Part shown: positions 43,496-52,001 of the stretch, piece by piece
Position numbering within the stretch: the first letter of the stretch is position 1
Layout of the letters: every line of letters starts with the position of its first letter
Assembly: GCA_965204925.1 (NCBI GenBank)
Contig: OZ242021.1
Location: forward strand, 1,550,001 to 1,614,000
Source: G963663315 sp965204925
Lineage (GTDB): Bacteria; Pseudomonadota; Gammaproteobacteria; Arenicellales; Poriferihabitantaceae
Reading direction: 5' to 3'
DNA length: 64,000 nt
Program-made: the position numbers and the translations under genes
Notes under the pieces: model-generated
Told to the model about the DNA's origin: nothing
The model's database searches: none
Seen by the model: the letters and a program-made list of their open reading frames with translations, nothing else

Positions 43496-44107
43496 TTAAT
43501 AAATTCCGATTTGCACAAAGTCCCGGGAGCCGCACAGCGTCTGGATATCAACTACTCCCCATGTTTGCCCCTGGTCAGTCACCACCCTGTTCAGCCAGGG
43601 CGCCGGAGTTGCAGGAAACGATCCGTAATCGCCTGTCGGCAAGGCGCATGAAAATGATCTTGCATGGATACGGCCGGCTATCAGCAAGGCGCTTTTCAGC
43701 GCCCTGTCGGGGAGTACCAGCAGATTGCAGGTTTGCGTAACGGGCGTCGGCGCCAGACCGATAAATGCGGAAAAGTCCACCACGGTATAAACTTCGCCGT
43801 GGATACTTTGCATTCCCCTGACCCAGTCCCGCGCCATCGGTACAAGAGACAGCGCGCGAAGCGGTACTATTTCGGGTCCGTCCGCACAGGGTACCGCAAG
43901 ATTCAACTGTCCGGCGCGAAAGACGAAACCCTGCCATGCGCCGGCGCCGTTTTCAGATTCCCCGGACGCTTGATTGTCCGCGTATTCCCGTCTCCGAGCC
44001 GGGCGTTCCTCCACGGAATGACCGGACGTCTGATTGTCGCAGGAAGCAATAATGATCGGAATGGCCGCAGCGCCATAAGGTTTTGTTACAGCCTTCGATT
44101 GTAGCAA
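43496..44107 (-). CDS. pilI: PilI-like CheW-domain protein
   Basis: A 203-residue CheW-like adaptor of the Pil-Chp pathway. The core is WQGFVFRAGQLNLAVPCADGPEIVPL, MARDWVRGMQSIHGEVYTVVDFSAFIG and the C-terminal LNRVVTDQGQTWGVVDIQTL. The first ~55 residues are poorly conserved and the true start may be a later codon. First gene of a tight pilI-pilJ-chpA-like operon, divergent from guaB. The response regulators PilG and PilH that normally precede it are missing. Confidence 0.75.
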   Translation of the reverse strand: MLQSKAVTKPYGAAAIPIIIASCDNQTSGHSVEERPARRREYADNQASGESENGAGAWQGFVFRAGQLNLAVPCADGPEIVPLRALSLVPMARDWVRGMQSIHGEVYTVVDFSAFIGLAPTPVTQTCNLLVLPDRALKSALLIAGRIHARSFSCALPTGDYGSFPATPAPWLNRVVTDQGQTWGVVDIQTLCGSRDFVQIGIY

Positions 44108-44159
44108 ATTTTAATCAGGGTTGTTTCTAATGTGGCCCCGCTTGCGGTACAATCCATAG

Positions 44160-45629
44160 ATGAAATCTGTTGAACTGGCGCTGACTTTCGACGACATTCT
44201 GCTGTTGCCGGCAAAATCCGAAATATTGCCGCGCGATGCCTGCCTTGCAACCCGCTTCACCCGTGGTTTGAACATCAATATCCCGCTGGTATCCGCGGCC
44301 ATGGATACCGTCACCGGAGCGAACATGGCCATCAGTCTTGCCCAGGAAGGCGGGGTCGGTGTTATCCACCGCAATATGTCTCCGCACGAACAGGCGCGGG
44401 AAGTCACCCGCGTCAAGAAATATGAAAGCGGAGTCATAACCGATCCCGTTACCGTGGAAAAGTCCGCCAGCGTGAGCCATGTACTGGGCCTGATGAACCG
44501 GCACAACATTTCGGGAGTTCCGGTTGTGGATGGACCGAAAGTGATCGGTATCGTGACCAGTCGTGATTTGCGTTTCGAGAAGAATATGGAAACCCCGGTC
44601 AGTCAGGTTATGACCCCTGAAGACAGGCTGGTCACGGTAACGGAGGGAGCGACTTCCGATCGGATTCAGCAGCTTTTGCATAAACACCGCATTGAAAAAG
44701 TACTGGTCGTAGGCTCCGGAAATACCCTGAAAGGACTGGTTACGGTCAAGGACATCCAGAAGTCCACGGATTTTCCCCGTGCCTGCAAGGACAACCAGGG
44801 CCGGCTGCTGGTTGCGGCTGCGGTCGGTGTGGGCGTGGATGCGGATGAAAGGGTGGAGTGTCTGGTCAATGCGGGAGTGGATGCGATTGTGGTCGATACC
44901 GCCCACGGCCATTCGAGAGGCGTGCTTGAGCGGGTGAAACGGATCAAGCAGTTCAATGGCAGTGTGCAGGTCATTGGCGGCAATATTGCGACCGCCGAAG
45001 CCGCGCGCGACCTGGTTGACGCCGGCGCGGACGCGGTCAAGGTCGGAATCGGCCCGGGTTCGATCTGCACCACACGCATTGTAGCCGGGGTCGGGGTGCC
45101 GCAGGTGCATGCGATTCAGGAGGTTGCCAGGGCGCTGAAAGGCGCCGATGTCCCGTTTATCGCCGACGGCGGAGTGCGGTTTTCCGGGGATCTCGCCAAA
45201 TGTATTGCCTGCGGCGCCAATTCTGTCATGGTAGGCAGTATTCTGGCGGGAACCGATGAGGCGCCGGGTGAGATCGAAATCTATCAGGGGCGCTCCTACA
45301 AGTCTTATCGCGGGATGGGGTCGCTGGGCGCGATGCAGAAAGGTTCCAAAGACCGCTATTTCCAGGACGGGGTTGACAGCGCGGACAAGTTTGTCCCCGA
45401 AGGTATTGAAGGCCGCGTGTCTTACAAGGGGCCGATGGTAAATGTGGTGCATCAACTGATGGGAGGATTGCGCGCCAGTATGGGATATACCGGCAGCGCC
45501 GCCATTGATGACCTCAGGGCGAATGCCAGACTGATTCGAATCACCAGCGCCGGAATGCGGGAAAGTCATGTACATGATGTTTCCATCGTCAAGGAAGCGC
45601 CCAACTATCAAACTACCCGTATCAACTGA
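44160..45629 (+). CDS. guaB: Inosine-5'-monophosphate dehydrogenase
   Basis: 489 residues. It oxidises IMP to XMP, the committed step to GMP. N-terminal ALTFDDILLLPAKS; two CBS domains at ~95-205 (SASVSHVLGLMNRHNISGVPV, LVTVTEGATSDRIQQLL); active-site loop GPGSICTTRIVAGVGVPQ with the catalytic Cys; GGVRFSGDLAKCIA; flap and ending RITSAGMRESH. Full length. The upstream gap to pilI is only 52 bp and no ribosome-binding site is visible before the ATG. Followed by guaA. Confidence 0.97.
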   Translation: MKSVELALTFDDILLLPAKSEILPRDACLATRFTRGLNINIPLVSAAMDTVTGANMAISLAQEGGVGVIHRNMSPHEQAREVTRVKKYESGVITDPVTVEKSASVSHVLGLMNRHNISGVPVVDGPKVIGIVTSRDLRFEKNMETPVSQVMTPEDRLVTVTEGATSDRIQQLLHKHRIEKVLVVGSGNTLKGLVTVKDIQKSTDFPRACKDNQGRLLVAAAVGVGVDADERVECLVNAGVDAIVVDTAHGHSRGVLERVKRIKQFNGSVQVIGGNIATAEAARDLVDAGADAVKVGIGPGSICTTRIVAGVGVPQVHAIQEVARALKGADVPFIADGGVRFSGDLAKCIACGANSVMVGSILAGTDEAPGEIEIYQGRSYKSYRGMGSLGAMQKGSKDRYFQDGVDSADKFVPEGIEGRVSYKGPMVNVVHQLMGGLRASMGYTGSAAIDDLRANARLIRITSAGMRESHVHDVSIVKEAPNYQTTRIN

Positions 45630-45700
45630 TTGCGCGCCCCGGGAGGCATAGCGTGATTTGCGACTCGATCATGTGACCCGCTTTGCGAGGATTCGAATCA

Positions 45701-47272
45701 ATGCCCGGTTTCCATGATCCTTACCTGCAAAAAATTCTCATCCTCGACTTTGGCGCGCAGTATACGCAGCTGATCGGTCGATGTATTCGGGAACTGGGGG
45801 TCTATTGCGAGATTTTCCCGTATCATGTCGATACAGAAGAAATCCGGCGATTCGCTCCACAGGGAATCGTTCTGTCGGGTAGCCATGCCTCGGTCTACCA
45901 GGATTCCGATACCCGCATTCCTGACCTCATACTCGAATCGGGCTGGCCGATACTGGGCATTTGTTACGGGATGCAGACTCTGGTGAATCAACTCGGCGGC
46001 TTGGTGGAAATAGCGGACCGCCATGAGTATGGACATGCTCTGCTCCATACCTGCCGCTCAAGCCGCCTGTGCGGTCCCGCCGGGCAGGAGCTGGCAGTGT
46101 GGATGAGTCACGGCGATCAGGTAACCCGATTGCCGGAAGGATTCGAGGTCGTCGGCAAGACGGCCACCTGCCCATTCGCTGTCATTGCGGATGAAAACAG
46201 AAGTTATTATGGCGTGCAGTTCCATCCCGAAGTCACCCATACCACCGCAGGCAAGTCGATGTTGTCGCGGTTTGTCCATGAAATCTGCGGCTGTGGTTGC
46301 GAATGGGTTCCGGCCAACATTATCCAACGCCAACTGCAATGGATTCGCGATCAGGTAGGGGATGACGAAGTGATCCTCGGGTTGTCGGGCGGAGTTGATT
46401 CTTCCGTGGTCGCCGCATTATTAAATACGGCGATAGGGGAAAAACTGACCTGCATATTCATAGATACGGGACTGCTGCGCCTTGATGAGGGCGATCAGGT
46501 GATGCAGACATTTGCAAGTTCCATGGGGGTCAGGGTGATCCGGGTAGATGCCGGCGACCGCTTTTTCGCAAGACTGGAAGGGGTGTCCGACCCGGAACGC
46601 AAGCGCAAGATAATCGGCAATCTGTTCGTGGAAATATTCCAGCGGGAAGCCAGCCGCATCGGCAACGCCAAATGGTTAGCCCAGGGCACCATTTATCCGG
46701 ACGTGATCGAGTCCGCCGGCGCCCGGCACGCCAATAAATCCGCACAGGCGAAGGTAATCAAATCCCACCACAATGTAGGCGGTCTGCCGCAAGACATGAA
46801 TATGAAATTACTCGAGCCGCTGCGCGAGCTGTTCAAGGATGAGGTACGCAAGATCGGCGCCGAACTGGGAATCCCGCCGCAGATGCTCAACCGCCATCCC
46901 TTTCCCGGGCCGGGCCTGGGGGTCAGAATACTGGGCGAGGTCAAGGCGCAGTATGCAGAAATCCTGCGTCAGGCGGATGCGATCTTTCTTGATGAACTGC
47001 ATAAAAACGACCTGTACGACAAGACCAGCCAGGCTTTCGCCGTGTTTCTGCCCGTGAAATCGGTCGGTGTTGTTGGCGATAACCGCGCTTATGAATACGT
47101 CATCGCGCTTCGCGCCGTTGAAACCACCGACTTCATGACCGCGAACTGGGCGCACCTCCCCTATCTGGTACTAGCAAGAGTTTCCAGCAGAATCATCAAC
47201 GAAGTGCGCGGCATCAGCCGCGTCACCTACGATATTTCCGGCAAGCCCCCGGCTACCATAGAGTGGGAGTGA
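45701..47272 (+). CDS. guaA: GMP synthase (glutamine-hydrolysing)
   Basis: 523 residues. It aminates XMP to GMP. N-terminal class I glutamine amidotransferase with nucleophile Cys in GICYGMQTLV and the His-Glu pair in VQFHPEVTHT; PP-loop SGGVDSSVVAAL near residue 230; C-terminal dimer domain FPGPGLGVRILGEV...GVVGDNRAYEYVIALRAVETTDFMTANWA. ATG 45701 gives the family length (E. coli 525 aa); a TTG six codons upstream is possible. It lies 71 bp after guaB, the usual guaBA operon. Confidence 0.97.
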   Translation: MPGFHDPYLQKILILDFGAQYTQLIGRCIRELGVYCEIFPYHVDTEEIRRFAPQGIVLSGSHASVYQDSDTRIPDLILESGWPILGICYGMQTLVNQLGGLVEIADRHEYGHALLHTCRSSRLCGPAGQELAVWMSHGDQVTRLPEGFEVVGKTATCPFAVIADENRSYYGVQFHPEVTHTTAGKSMLSRFVHEICGCGCEWVPANIIQRQLQWIRDQVGDDEVILGLSGGVDSSVVAALLNTAIGEKLTCIFIDTGLLRLDEGDQVMQTFASSMGVRVIRVDAGDRFFARLEGVSDPERKRKIIGNLFVEIFQREASRIGNAKWLAQGTIYPDVIESAGARHANKSAQAKVIKSHHNVGGLPQDMNMKLLEPLRELFKDEVRKIGAELGIPPQMLNRHPFPGPGLGVRILGEVKAQYAEILRQADAIFLDELHKNDLYDKTSQAFAVFLPVKSVGVVGDNRAYEYVIALRAVETTDFMTANWAHLPYLVLARVSSRIINEVRGISRVTYDISGKPPATIEWE

Positions 47273-47355
47273 AGGGTAAGAGTGCTCTGTTTCCTTAAAT
47301 TTGATAGGCGAAACTCTAACTGAATAAGAGGCAGACGTGTTTATGGATATCGGGG

Positions 47356-47550
47356 TTGCTCAGGAAAAAACTATATATAATTTTTGGTCAAGGAACAAAA
47401 TCTTTCTCGGTCGAGCCATTTTTTTCCATCATTCACCATTTCAATCAGGCCATAACGGCTACTGACAAGCGTTATTTTTTCGTGATCGGGTATAGTTTTA
47501 TTGATCCCTCTTATTACCCCAGAACGCTTCGTTCTCTGCGCCTGAAATGA
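47356..47550 (+). pseudogene. SIR2-like domain fragment
   Basis: A 64-codon frame carries VEPFFSIIHHF and RYFFVIGYSFIDPSYY, which resembles the end of SIR2-like domains of phage-defence proteins (VIGYSFRDxxI). Only this piece remains; no NAD-binding core precedes it. Similarity is from memory and modest. Confidence 0.35.
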
Positions 47551-47935
47551 CTACCGTATCGAACTCCAAGCCTTTGCTCTTATGGATGGTCAGGATGTGT
47601 ACCGCATGATCCTCGGAAAATCAAGCTAAAGCGTGAAGCCAATCAGGGTCTATCATGAGCAATTTATCTATCCGCGATCTTGTGTTGTGTATCACCTCTT
47701 CAAGTCGGCTGGCAGACTCATAATCCGGGTGCAGGGCAGTTAAATCGCTCGTTCCAACCTTTTCAAGGAATTTCTCGACAAATGTCCATGCTCTTGGCCA
47801 TCTATCGTCAATCAAGTCGAAAATTTCGGCCTCTTTACGTTGTGCTTTTATAAATCGTTGCCAGTCATGTCGCAGATTGCCCCGATAGTCCTCATCAGCA
47901 GGGGAGGCAACAGTAATATGAAACCGGCTTCCACG
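47498..47935 (-). pseudogene. UvrD/RecB-like helicase C-terminal remnant
   Basis: On the minus strand one continuous frame reads PADEDYRGNLRHDWQRFIKA, then FDLIDDRWPRAWTFVEKFLEKV, DPDWLHALA, a TGA near 47621, and on through EDHAVHILTIHKSKGLEFDTV and ISGAENEAFW to a stop at 47498. TIHKSKGLEFDTV is the conserved motif V-region sequence of UvrD/AddA-type helicases. The internal stop, and another stop just upstream at about 47936, mark it as a dead fragment of a larger gene. It overlaps the SIR2-like scrap on the other strand. Confidence 0.6.
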
Positions 47936-48153
47936 CGCTCATGGCAGGTCAAAATCCCCCCGATTGGCCTCGCCGCCGCCCTCGAGTTACTCGCGGTCAA
48001 CGCGACCGGAGACGGTGGTTGAAACTCTTGAGAAATCAACAGGTTCCTGTCAGTTGGCGCCGCCCGGTGAAACCTGCATCGGGTGCGGCCGGCTGCTTCC
48101 AAAACTGTCAGCAAGGCGACGGAAACCGTTGCGGGAAGGCGCGAAACCGGAAC

Positions 48154-48419
48154 TCAGGCAACAAAGATGAAATCGGATTCGGTCAGTTCCGACGCGGCCA
48201 TGCCTTCCAGCGTGATGCTGCTGTCATCCGCGTAGCCGGTGATCACCGCGTCACCTTCCGCGTTGTTCGTGATGGTGAGGTCGGTAAACTTTGTGGCCTC
48301 TCCGCCCCGGATTTTGATCAGGTCTTTACCCTTACATGAAGAAATCGAAGTCATTCATCCCCGTACAGAGTCTCCGTCTCGCCGGTCCCAAAGATCGGTG
48401 GGATCGCAGGTGTTGTCAT
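48154..48419 (-). pseudogene. RTX/hemolysin-type protein remnant, internally deleted
   Basis: The frame beginning at 48419 reads MTTPAIPPIFGTGETETLYG and stops after DE; the overlapping frame from 48354 reads the C-terminal type of an RTX protein: KFTDLTITNNAEGDAVITGY, DDSSITLEGMAASELTESDFIFVA. Head and tail of such proteins appear joined with loss of the repeat array. The call rests on the DSITLEGxxASxLTxxDFxF ending typical of hemolysin-type proteins. Confidence 0.5.
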
Positions 48420-48458
48420 TGTGTTTCCTCCCATTCCGCTCCGCTGTTTCCTCGCAAG

Positions 48459-48812
48459 TCACATAGCGCAATCTAACGGATCCCGGAACCGAACCAAGCG
48501 CCGCTCAAGTAACGACTGCATGTCTCGTCGCCCATCCAGGACGCAATGAACAAAGACGTCCTGCCCGATGACCTCGTAGATGACACGATACGGCTTGAAG
48601 TGGATCTCCCGGTAATTCGTCACGCCGATCCGATCCAGTTCGGGCGGGATATGGCTTCGCATGGGTAGTTCGGCAAGGCTCGAACAGAGCGGTTCCAGTT
48701 GCTCCAACACGTACGTTGCCTTCTCCACCGAGTCATGGATTGCAACGTAACGGTAGATGTCGATCAGGTCGTGTTCCGCTTCTTCTGAAACCCGGACGCG
48801 ATAGCGTGTCAC
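48459..48812 (-). CDS. RelE/ParE-family toxin
   Basis: A 117-residue toxin of the ParE/RelE fold. Text such as YRVRVSEEAEHDLIDIYRYVA, LAELPMRSHIPPELDRIGVTNYREI and PYRVIYEVIGQDVFVHCVLDGRRDM is characteristic. The start is GTG 48812, overlapping the antitoxin stop (GTGA), as is usual in TA operons. An in-frame ATG at 48890 is rejected since it lies well inside the antitoxin gene. Whether the target is gyrase or mRNA cannot be told. Confidence 0.88.
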   Translation of the reverse strand: MTRYRVRVSEEAEHDLIDIYRYVAIHDSVEKATYVLEQLEPLCSSLAELPMRSHIPPELDRIGVTNYREIHFKPYRVIYEVIGQDVFVHCVLDGRRDMQSLLERRLVRFRDPLDCAM

Positions 48813-49090
48813 CCGGTGCTTTCCTTGATGCGTTTGCGGATATCTGCGAAGGCCGTTTTGACGGGCTTGCTGCGCCCCTCTTGAATGCACTTGGAGCTCT
48901 GCGCCAGCATCTTGAGCAGCGCCAGCGATTCCTGGGTTTGTTCGTAACTGGCGATGTCCTGGAGAACCGCTTTGGCTTCACCGTGTTGGGTGATCACCAT
49001 GGTCCGCTGGCCCTCGTTGACGTCTCGTAAGGCCTCGGCCGTATGACTTTTGAGGTAGCTGATGGGTTTGACCGATTCGCTGAGTTTCAT
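48809..49090 (-). CDS. Phd/YefM-family antitoxin
   Basis: A 93-residue antitoxin. N-terminal DNA-binding part MKLSESVKPISYLKSHTAEALRD and VITQHGEAKAVLQDIASYEQ are typical of Phd/YefM proteins; the C-terminal half would wrap the toxin. ATG 49090 is chosen; a longer frame to 49156 would run through the operator. It is the first gene of the TA pair, and a strong palindrome and promoter lie directly upstream. Confidence 0.9.
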   Translation of the reverse strand: MKLSESVKPISYLKSHTAEALRDVNEGQRTMVITQHGEAKAVLQDIASYEQTQESLALLKMLAQSSKCIQEGRSKPVKTAFADIRKRIKESTG

Positions 49091-49121
49091 AATGTGCCTG
49101 CCGTATCTCTGATTCCAGAAC

Positions 49122-49156
49122 GTACCAAATATAGTCCATATTTGGTACCAATACAA
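49122..49156 (-). promoter_or_regulatory. Promoter and palindromic operator of the toxin-antitoxin operon
   Basis: GTACCAAATAT (49122-49132) and its exact reverse complement (49138-49148) form an 11-bp perfect inverted repeat around AGTCC. On the minus strand TTGTAT (49156-49151) and TATATT (49133-49128) are separated by 17 bp, a good sigma70 promoter. The palindrome covers the spacer and most of the -10 box, so antitoxin binding would block transcription. Confidence 0.78.
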
Positions 49157-49207
49157 AGCGGGTTACGGTTTTAAGAGGTGCCAGCTGGAACCGGCGGGAG
49201 CAAAGGT

Positions 49208-49366
49208 CACCGGCCGTTTAGTGTAGCTTTTATGCCGTCGAAGCGCAATCGCCGAGAGCCACGGGAGCATGATGCGTATCTCTACCGTCTGCGGCATCTG
49301 GTGGAGAATGCCTTCCTGCACCTCAAGCGTTGGCGGGGCATTCGTTTTGCCGGGGGCTACTCGTGA
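49208..49366 (+). pseudogene. IS5-family transposase C-terminal fragment
   Basis: A short frame holds AFMPSKRNRREPREHDAYLY and RHLVENAFLHLKRWRGIRF, the C-terminal DDE region (with the Glu in VENAF) of IS5-family transposases. Everything upstream is gone. It sits next to the TA operon and may be the scar of an insertion. Confidence 0.7.
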
Positions 49367-49767
49367 GATTTACACCACCAGCTTCGCGATTGAAGCTAAT
49401 CAAGCTGTTCAATCGGGGGCACGAATTGGAGACAGAGCTGACCGATGAGCAGCTCAGGGCCATTCTTCTCAAGACTGATTCGTGGCTGATGTACATACTC
49501 CCCGTCTGATCCGGGCATCACTCCATAGAAAATAACGGTGATCCAATACCTGCAGGAGCAGGAAGGGGTTCACCTGGAAGTCAAAGCCCGGAAGGTTGCC
49601 TGAAGCGCTGTGTATCAGTGTTCAAATCGGCAATTTTTTCGAGAAATTTGAAGGATTTTCTGAGCATGGTATATTTCATGGTATTACCGTTGCTCTGGAG
49701 CGGGATGATGGCATGGAGGGGGGTTACATATCGGCCGCTCCCATGGTGAACTCCGTGTACCAACGTT
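49367..49767. other. Gene-free stretch between IS remnant and the 331-aa gene
   Basis: No gene can be supported. A short broken frame reads ETELTDEQLRAILLKTDSWL just after the transposase scrap and then stops; it may be a decayed antitoxin-like or regulatory peptide, but this is a guess. No tRNA, terminator or large repeat is seen. Confidence 0.4.
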
Positions 49768-50763
49768 TCAGAATTGCCCATCCCGGACCACATTGCCTTT
49801 GCTGATTATCTTGACAGTTTTTGGGTGAACCGGTTCGTTATCCGGCAGCAGTCCCTTGCCTTTCTCAATCACCTTGGCAGCGAAACTGGTCAGCTTGCCT
49901 AATGTGTCCGAACCGGCAAGCGCCTTGCTATCGCTATAGTAATCAAACCAGGGCAGCCCGACACTTGTGTAATCTTTGGCTGTCGGCGGCGTATGCGGGG
50001 GCTGGCGCCCTGCGATTGAAAGATATTGCTCACTGTTGGCCAGGTGGATAAAGCACCGGAAACCATTGTCCTGATCCCAGGCATCAATGCCGTACTCGTC
50101 CTCGTAGATTTCCTGCCGCATCAAGCCGCCTGGAGCAAGTCCCATATCCGGGGCGGCAGATTCGCAGACCGTGCGACTGAACCTCGTCTTGAGGTAGTCC
50201 ATGTCAGCTTCCACGGTTCGCCCGAAATGTTCGACGTAAACATCATGCTTCATCGGGTAGACGATGATCTGGAGTCCGCCATGTTCAGCCGTACTGGTAA
50301 TCTGTTCCTCGGCGGTGAAGCCTTCACCCAGCGGCATGGCGACAAACTGCCGGATGAAATCTTCCGAGACATTGAAACCGTCCAGCCAGGGCTGTTCCGG
50401 AATCACCGCATAATCCTGCGGATCAGCCGAAAGCCCATTGATCCAGGGTTCACCGGAAACCGCATTGATCTTGCCGGCGGCAATCTTGACGGCGCACGGG
50501 TAGTCACCAGAGAAATTGATCCACAGCGCCTCTGACTGATACATGGGTATGAATACGCCACCATGTGTCTGCCAGGCATCAGGCAACTTGTTTGCGAAGT
50601 CATCCACGTGCTCCACCGGGAACCGACCCCGGCCCGGGGGGAGGGGATATTCCCGGTTGTCATCCGGGATCCGCAGGGTGCGCTGGAAGTCGATGCTACA
50701 TGCTGCTTTCTTGTGGACCTCCGGAAACCGGAAGGTCAGTTGGTTGTTCATTAGTTCGATCAT
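49768..50763 (-). CDS. Conserved protein of unknown function, partner of the XRE regulator
   Basis: 331 residues. I recognise the start MNNQLTFRFPEVHKKAACSIDFQRTLRIPD only as that of a widespread uncharacterised bacterial family whose members are often next to an XRE regulator. It is Trp/Pro-rich (HVDDFANKLPDAWQTHGGVFIPMYQSEALWINF), lacks a signal peptide or membrane helix, and has a middle segment MRQEIYEDEYGIDAWDQDNG. No catalytic motif is evident. It is 46 bp downstream of the XRE gene on the same strand, so probably co-transcribed and controlled by it. Confidence 0.75.
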   Translation of the reverse strand: MIELMNNQLTFRFPEVHKKAACSIDFQRTLRIPDDNREYPLPPGRGRFPVEHVDDFANKLPDAWQTHGGVFIPMYQSEALWINFSGDYPCAVKIAAGKINAVSGEPWINGLSADPQDYAVIPEQPWLDGFNVSEDFIRQFVAMPLGEGFTAEEQITSTAEHGGLQIIVYPMKHDVYVEHFGRTVEADMDYLKTRFSRTVCESAAPDMGLAPGGLMRQEIYEDEYGIDAWDQDNGFRCFIHLANSEQYLSIAGRQPPHTPPTAKDYTSVGLPWFDYYSDSKALAGSDTLGKLTSFAAKVIEKGKGLLPDNEPVHPKTVKIISKGNVVRDGQF

Positions 50764-50809
50764 TGTCTTTCCTCCACTCAGTCGATTATTTGGGTCGATT
50801 ATTCAGGTG

Positions 50810-51160
50810 TTACCAGTCGCCATCACGGACATCCCGGGCAATACGCAACAGAGCGTGATCCTGTGCAGACTTGAGCTGGCGGATCAGGTCGGCGAACAGT
50901 TGCGGTCGTTTGCGAATGATCTCCTGCAAATCCGTCGATACCTTCCCGGCCATTGCCAGCAGCACATCCGGGTCTTCGCCAAGCTCCTCGGCCAATGCCC
51001 GGATTTTTGCCTCCGACGGTGGCGCCACATCCTCGCGTTCTATCTTGCTGAGATAGGCGGGCTCCACACCAATTCGCTGAGCGACCTGCCGGACAGAAAA
51101 TCGCCGATCCTGTGACTTCAGGACCTCGCGATGTTCACGGATGTATTCTCCGAATGTCAT
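50810..51160 (-). CDS. XRE-family helix-turn-helix regulator
   Basis: 116 residues. An N-terminal HTH of the Cro/CI type spans ~5-65: FGEYIREHREVLK, SVRQVAQRIGVEPAYLSKIERE. The C-terminal half (LFADLIRQLKSAQDHALLRIARDV) is helical and may dimerise. No other start is possible because the promoter lies directly upstream; the mRNA is likely leaderless. It forms an operon with the 331-residue gene. Autorepression through the adjacent palindrome is probable. Confidence 0.88.
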   Translation of the reverse strand: MTFGEYIREHREVLKSQDRRFSVRQVAQRIGVEPAYLSKIEREDVAPPSEAKIRALAEELGEDPDVLLAMAGKVSTDLQEIIRKRPQLFADLIRQLKSAQDHALLRIARDVRDGDW

Positions 51161-51195
51161 GTGTACTATATACTACACATATTGGATTTTTACAA
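51159..51195 (-). promoter_or_regulatory. Promoter and overlapping operator of the XRE operon
   Basis: On the minus strand TTGTAA (51195-51190) and TATATA (51172-51167) are 17 bp apart; the predicted start of transcription falls on or next to the A of the ATG at 51160. A 22-bp palindrome (51159-51180, arms ATGTGTA and TACACAT around an AT-rich centre, two mismatches) covers the -10 box and the start codon. Confidence 0.75.
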
Positions 51196-51445
51196 TCCGG
51201 CGACGGATGGGTGAGCGACTGTGGATAGAGTGACTTCATTGAGAAGCTGCAAAGCCAATAGATTCGACCAAGTTAGATGATAATCGGCTTAATTCGGCAA
51301 TAATCGGTTGACGTGAGGCGCTAAACCGCATAATTTTCAGTGATTTGGTTCAGACGCCGGAGGCTGGTTTTATTCCAGCGTCGGCAGTTCAAAGACTTGG
51401 ATACTGTCGTCACAAGAAAGGTATAGTGTATGATATAACTGAAGG

Positions 51446-52001
51446 ATGCAAATCCTTTGGTTGATTGAGATCTCTGATTCCCATCGTAGACAGGATATTT
51501 CGGAGCGCGTATGGCTCCTGCTGGAGCCTCATCTGCCTGGTCGAAGAGGCCAGTGGGGAGGGGTTGCCGAGGACAATCGGCGTTTTCTCAATGCAGTGTT
51601 CCAGATTCTTCGTAGCGGAGCGCCGTGGCGGGATCTGCCACCGGATTACGGCGACTGGAAGAACACCCACCGGCGCTTTAGTCGCTGGCGGGACAAGGGA
51701 ATCTGGGAAGGGTTGCTGGAACAGATCATGGAGGATCCGGATTACGAGTGGCTGATGATCGATGCGAGCCATATCAAGGCGCCTCCTCATGGGACTGGAG
51801 CGCGGGGCGGAAATCAGGCGATGGAACGCATAAAAGGGGACTCAACACGAAACTGCATCTGGCCGTGGATGCGCATGGTCTGCCGGTCCGAGCGGTTGTT
51901 ACGGAAGGTGCCACGGCTGATTGTAGCCAGGCTGACTTCCTGATCGAGGGGATCGATGCCGGCGCTCTGCTGGCGGACCGGGCTTATATGACACCAATCC
52001 A
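51446..52001 (+). pseudogene. IS5-family transposase, frameshifted and truncated
   Basis: Frame one reads ISERVWLLLEPHLPGRRGQW, FLNAVFQILRSGAPWRDLP, FSRWRDKGIWEGLL and the first catalytic Asp in LMIDASHIKAPPHG. A lost base near 51838 moves it to the next frame, LNTKLHLAVDAHGLPVRAVV and LLADRAY. There a second small indel and then unrelated DUF429 sequence follow, so the C-terminal third is missing. The element is inactive. Confidence 0.85.

Noticed and set aside
44127..45611. 494-codon minus-strand frame opposite guaB
   Set aside because: Antisense shadow of a fully conserved IMP dehydrogenase gene.
47941..48339. 132-codon plus-strand frame after guaA
   Set aside because: Its second half is antisense to the RTX remnant and the rest has no recognisable domain or start signal.
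51350..51445. Imperfect hairpin near 51355-51390 as the left end of the IS5-family element
   Set aside because: The right end of the element is lost, so inverted ends cannot be paired; no target duplication visible.
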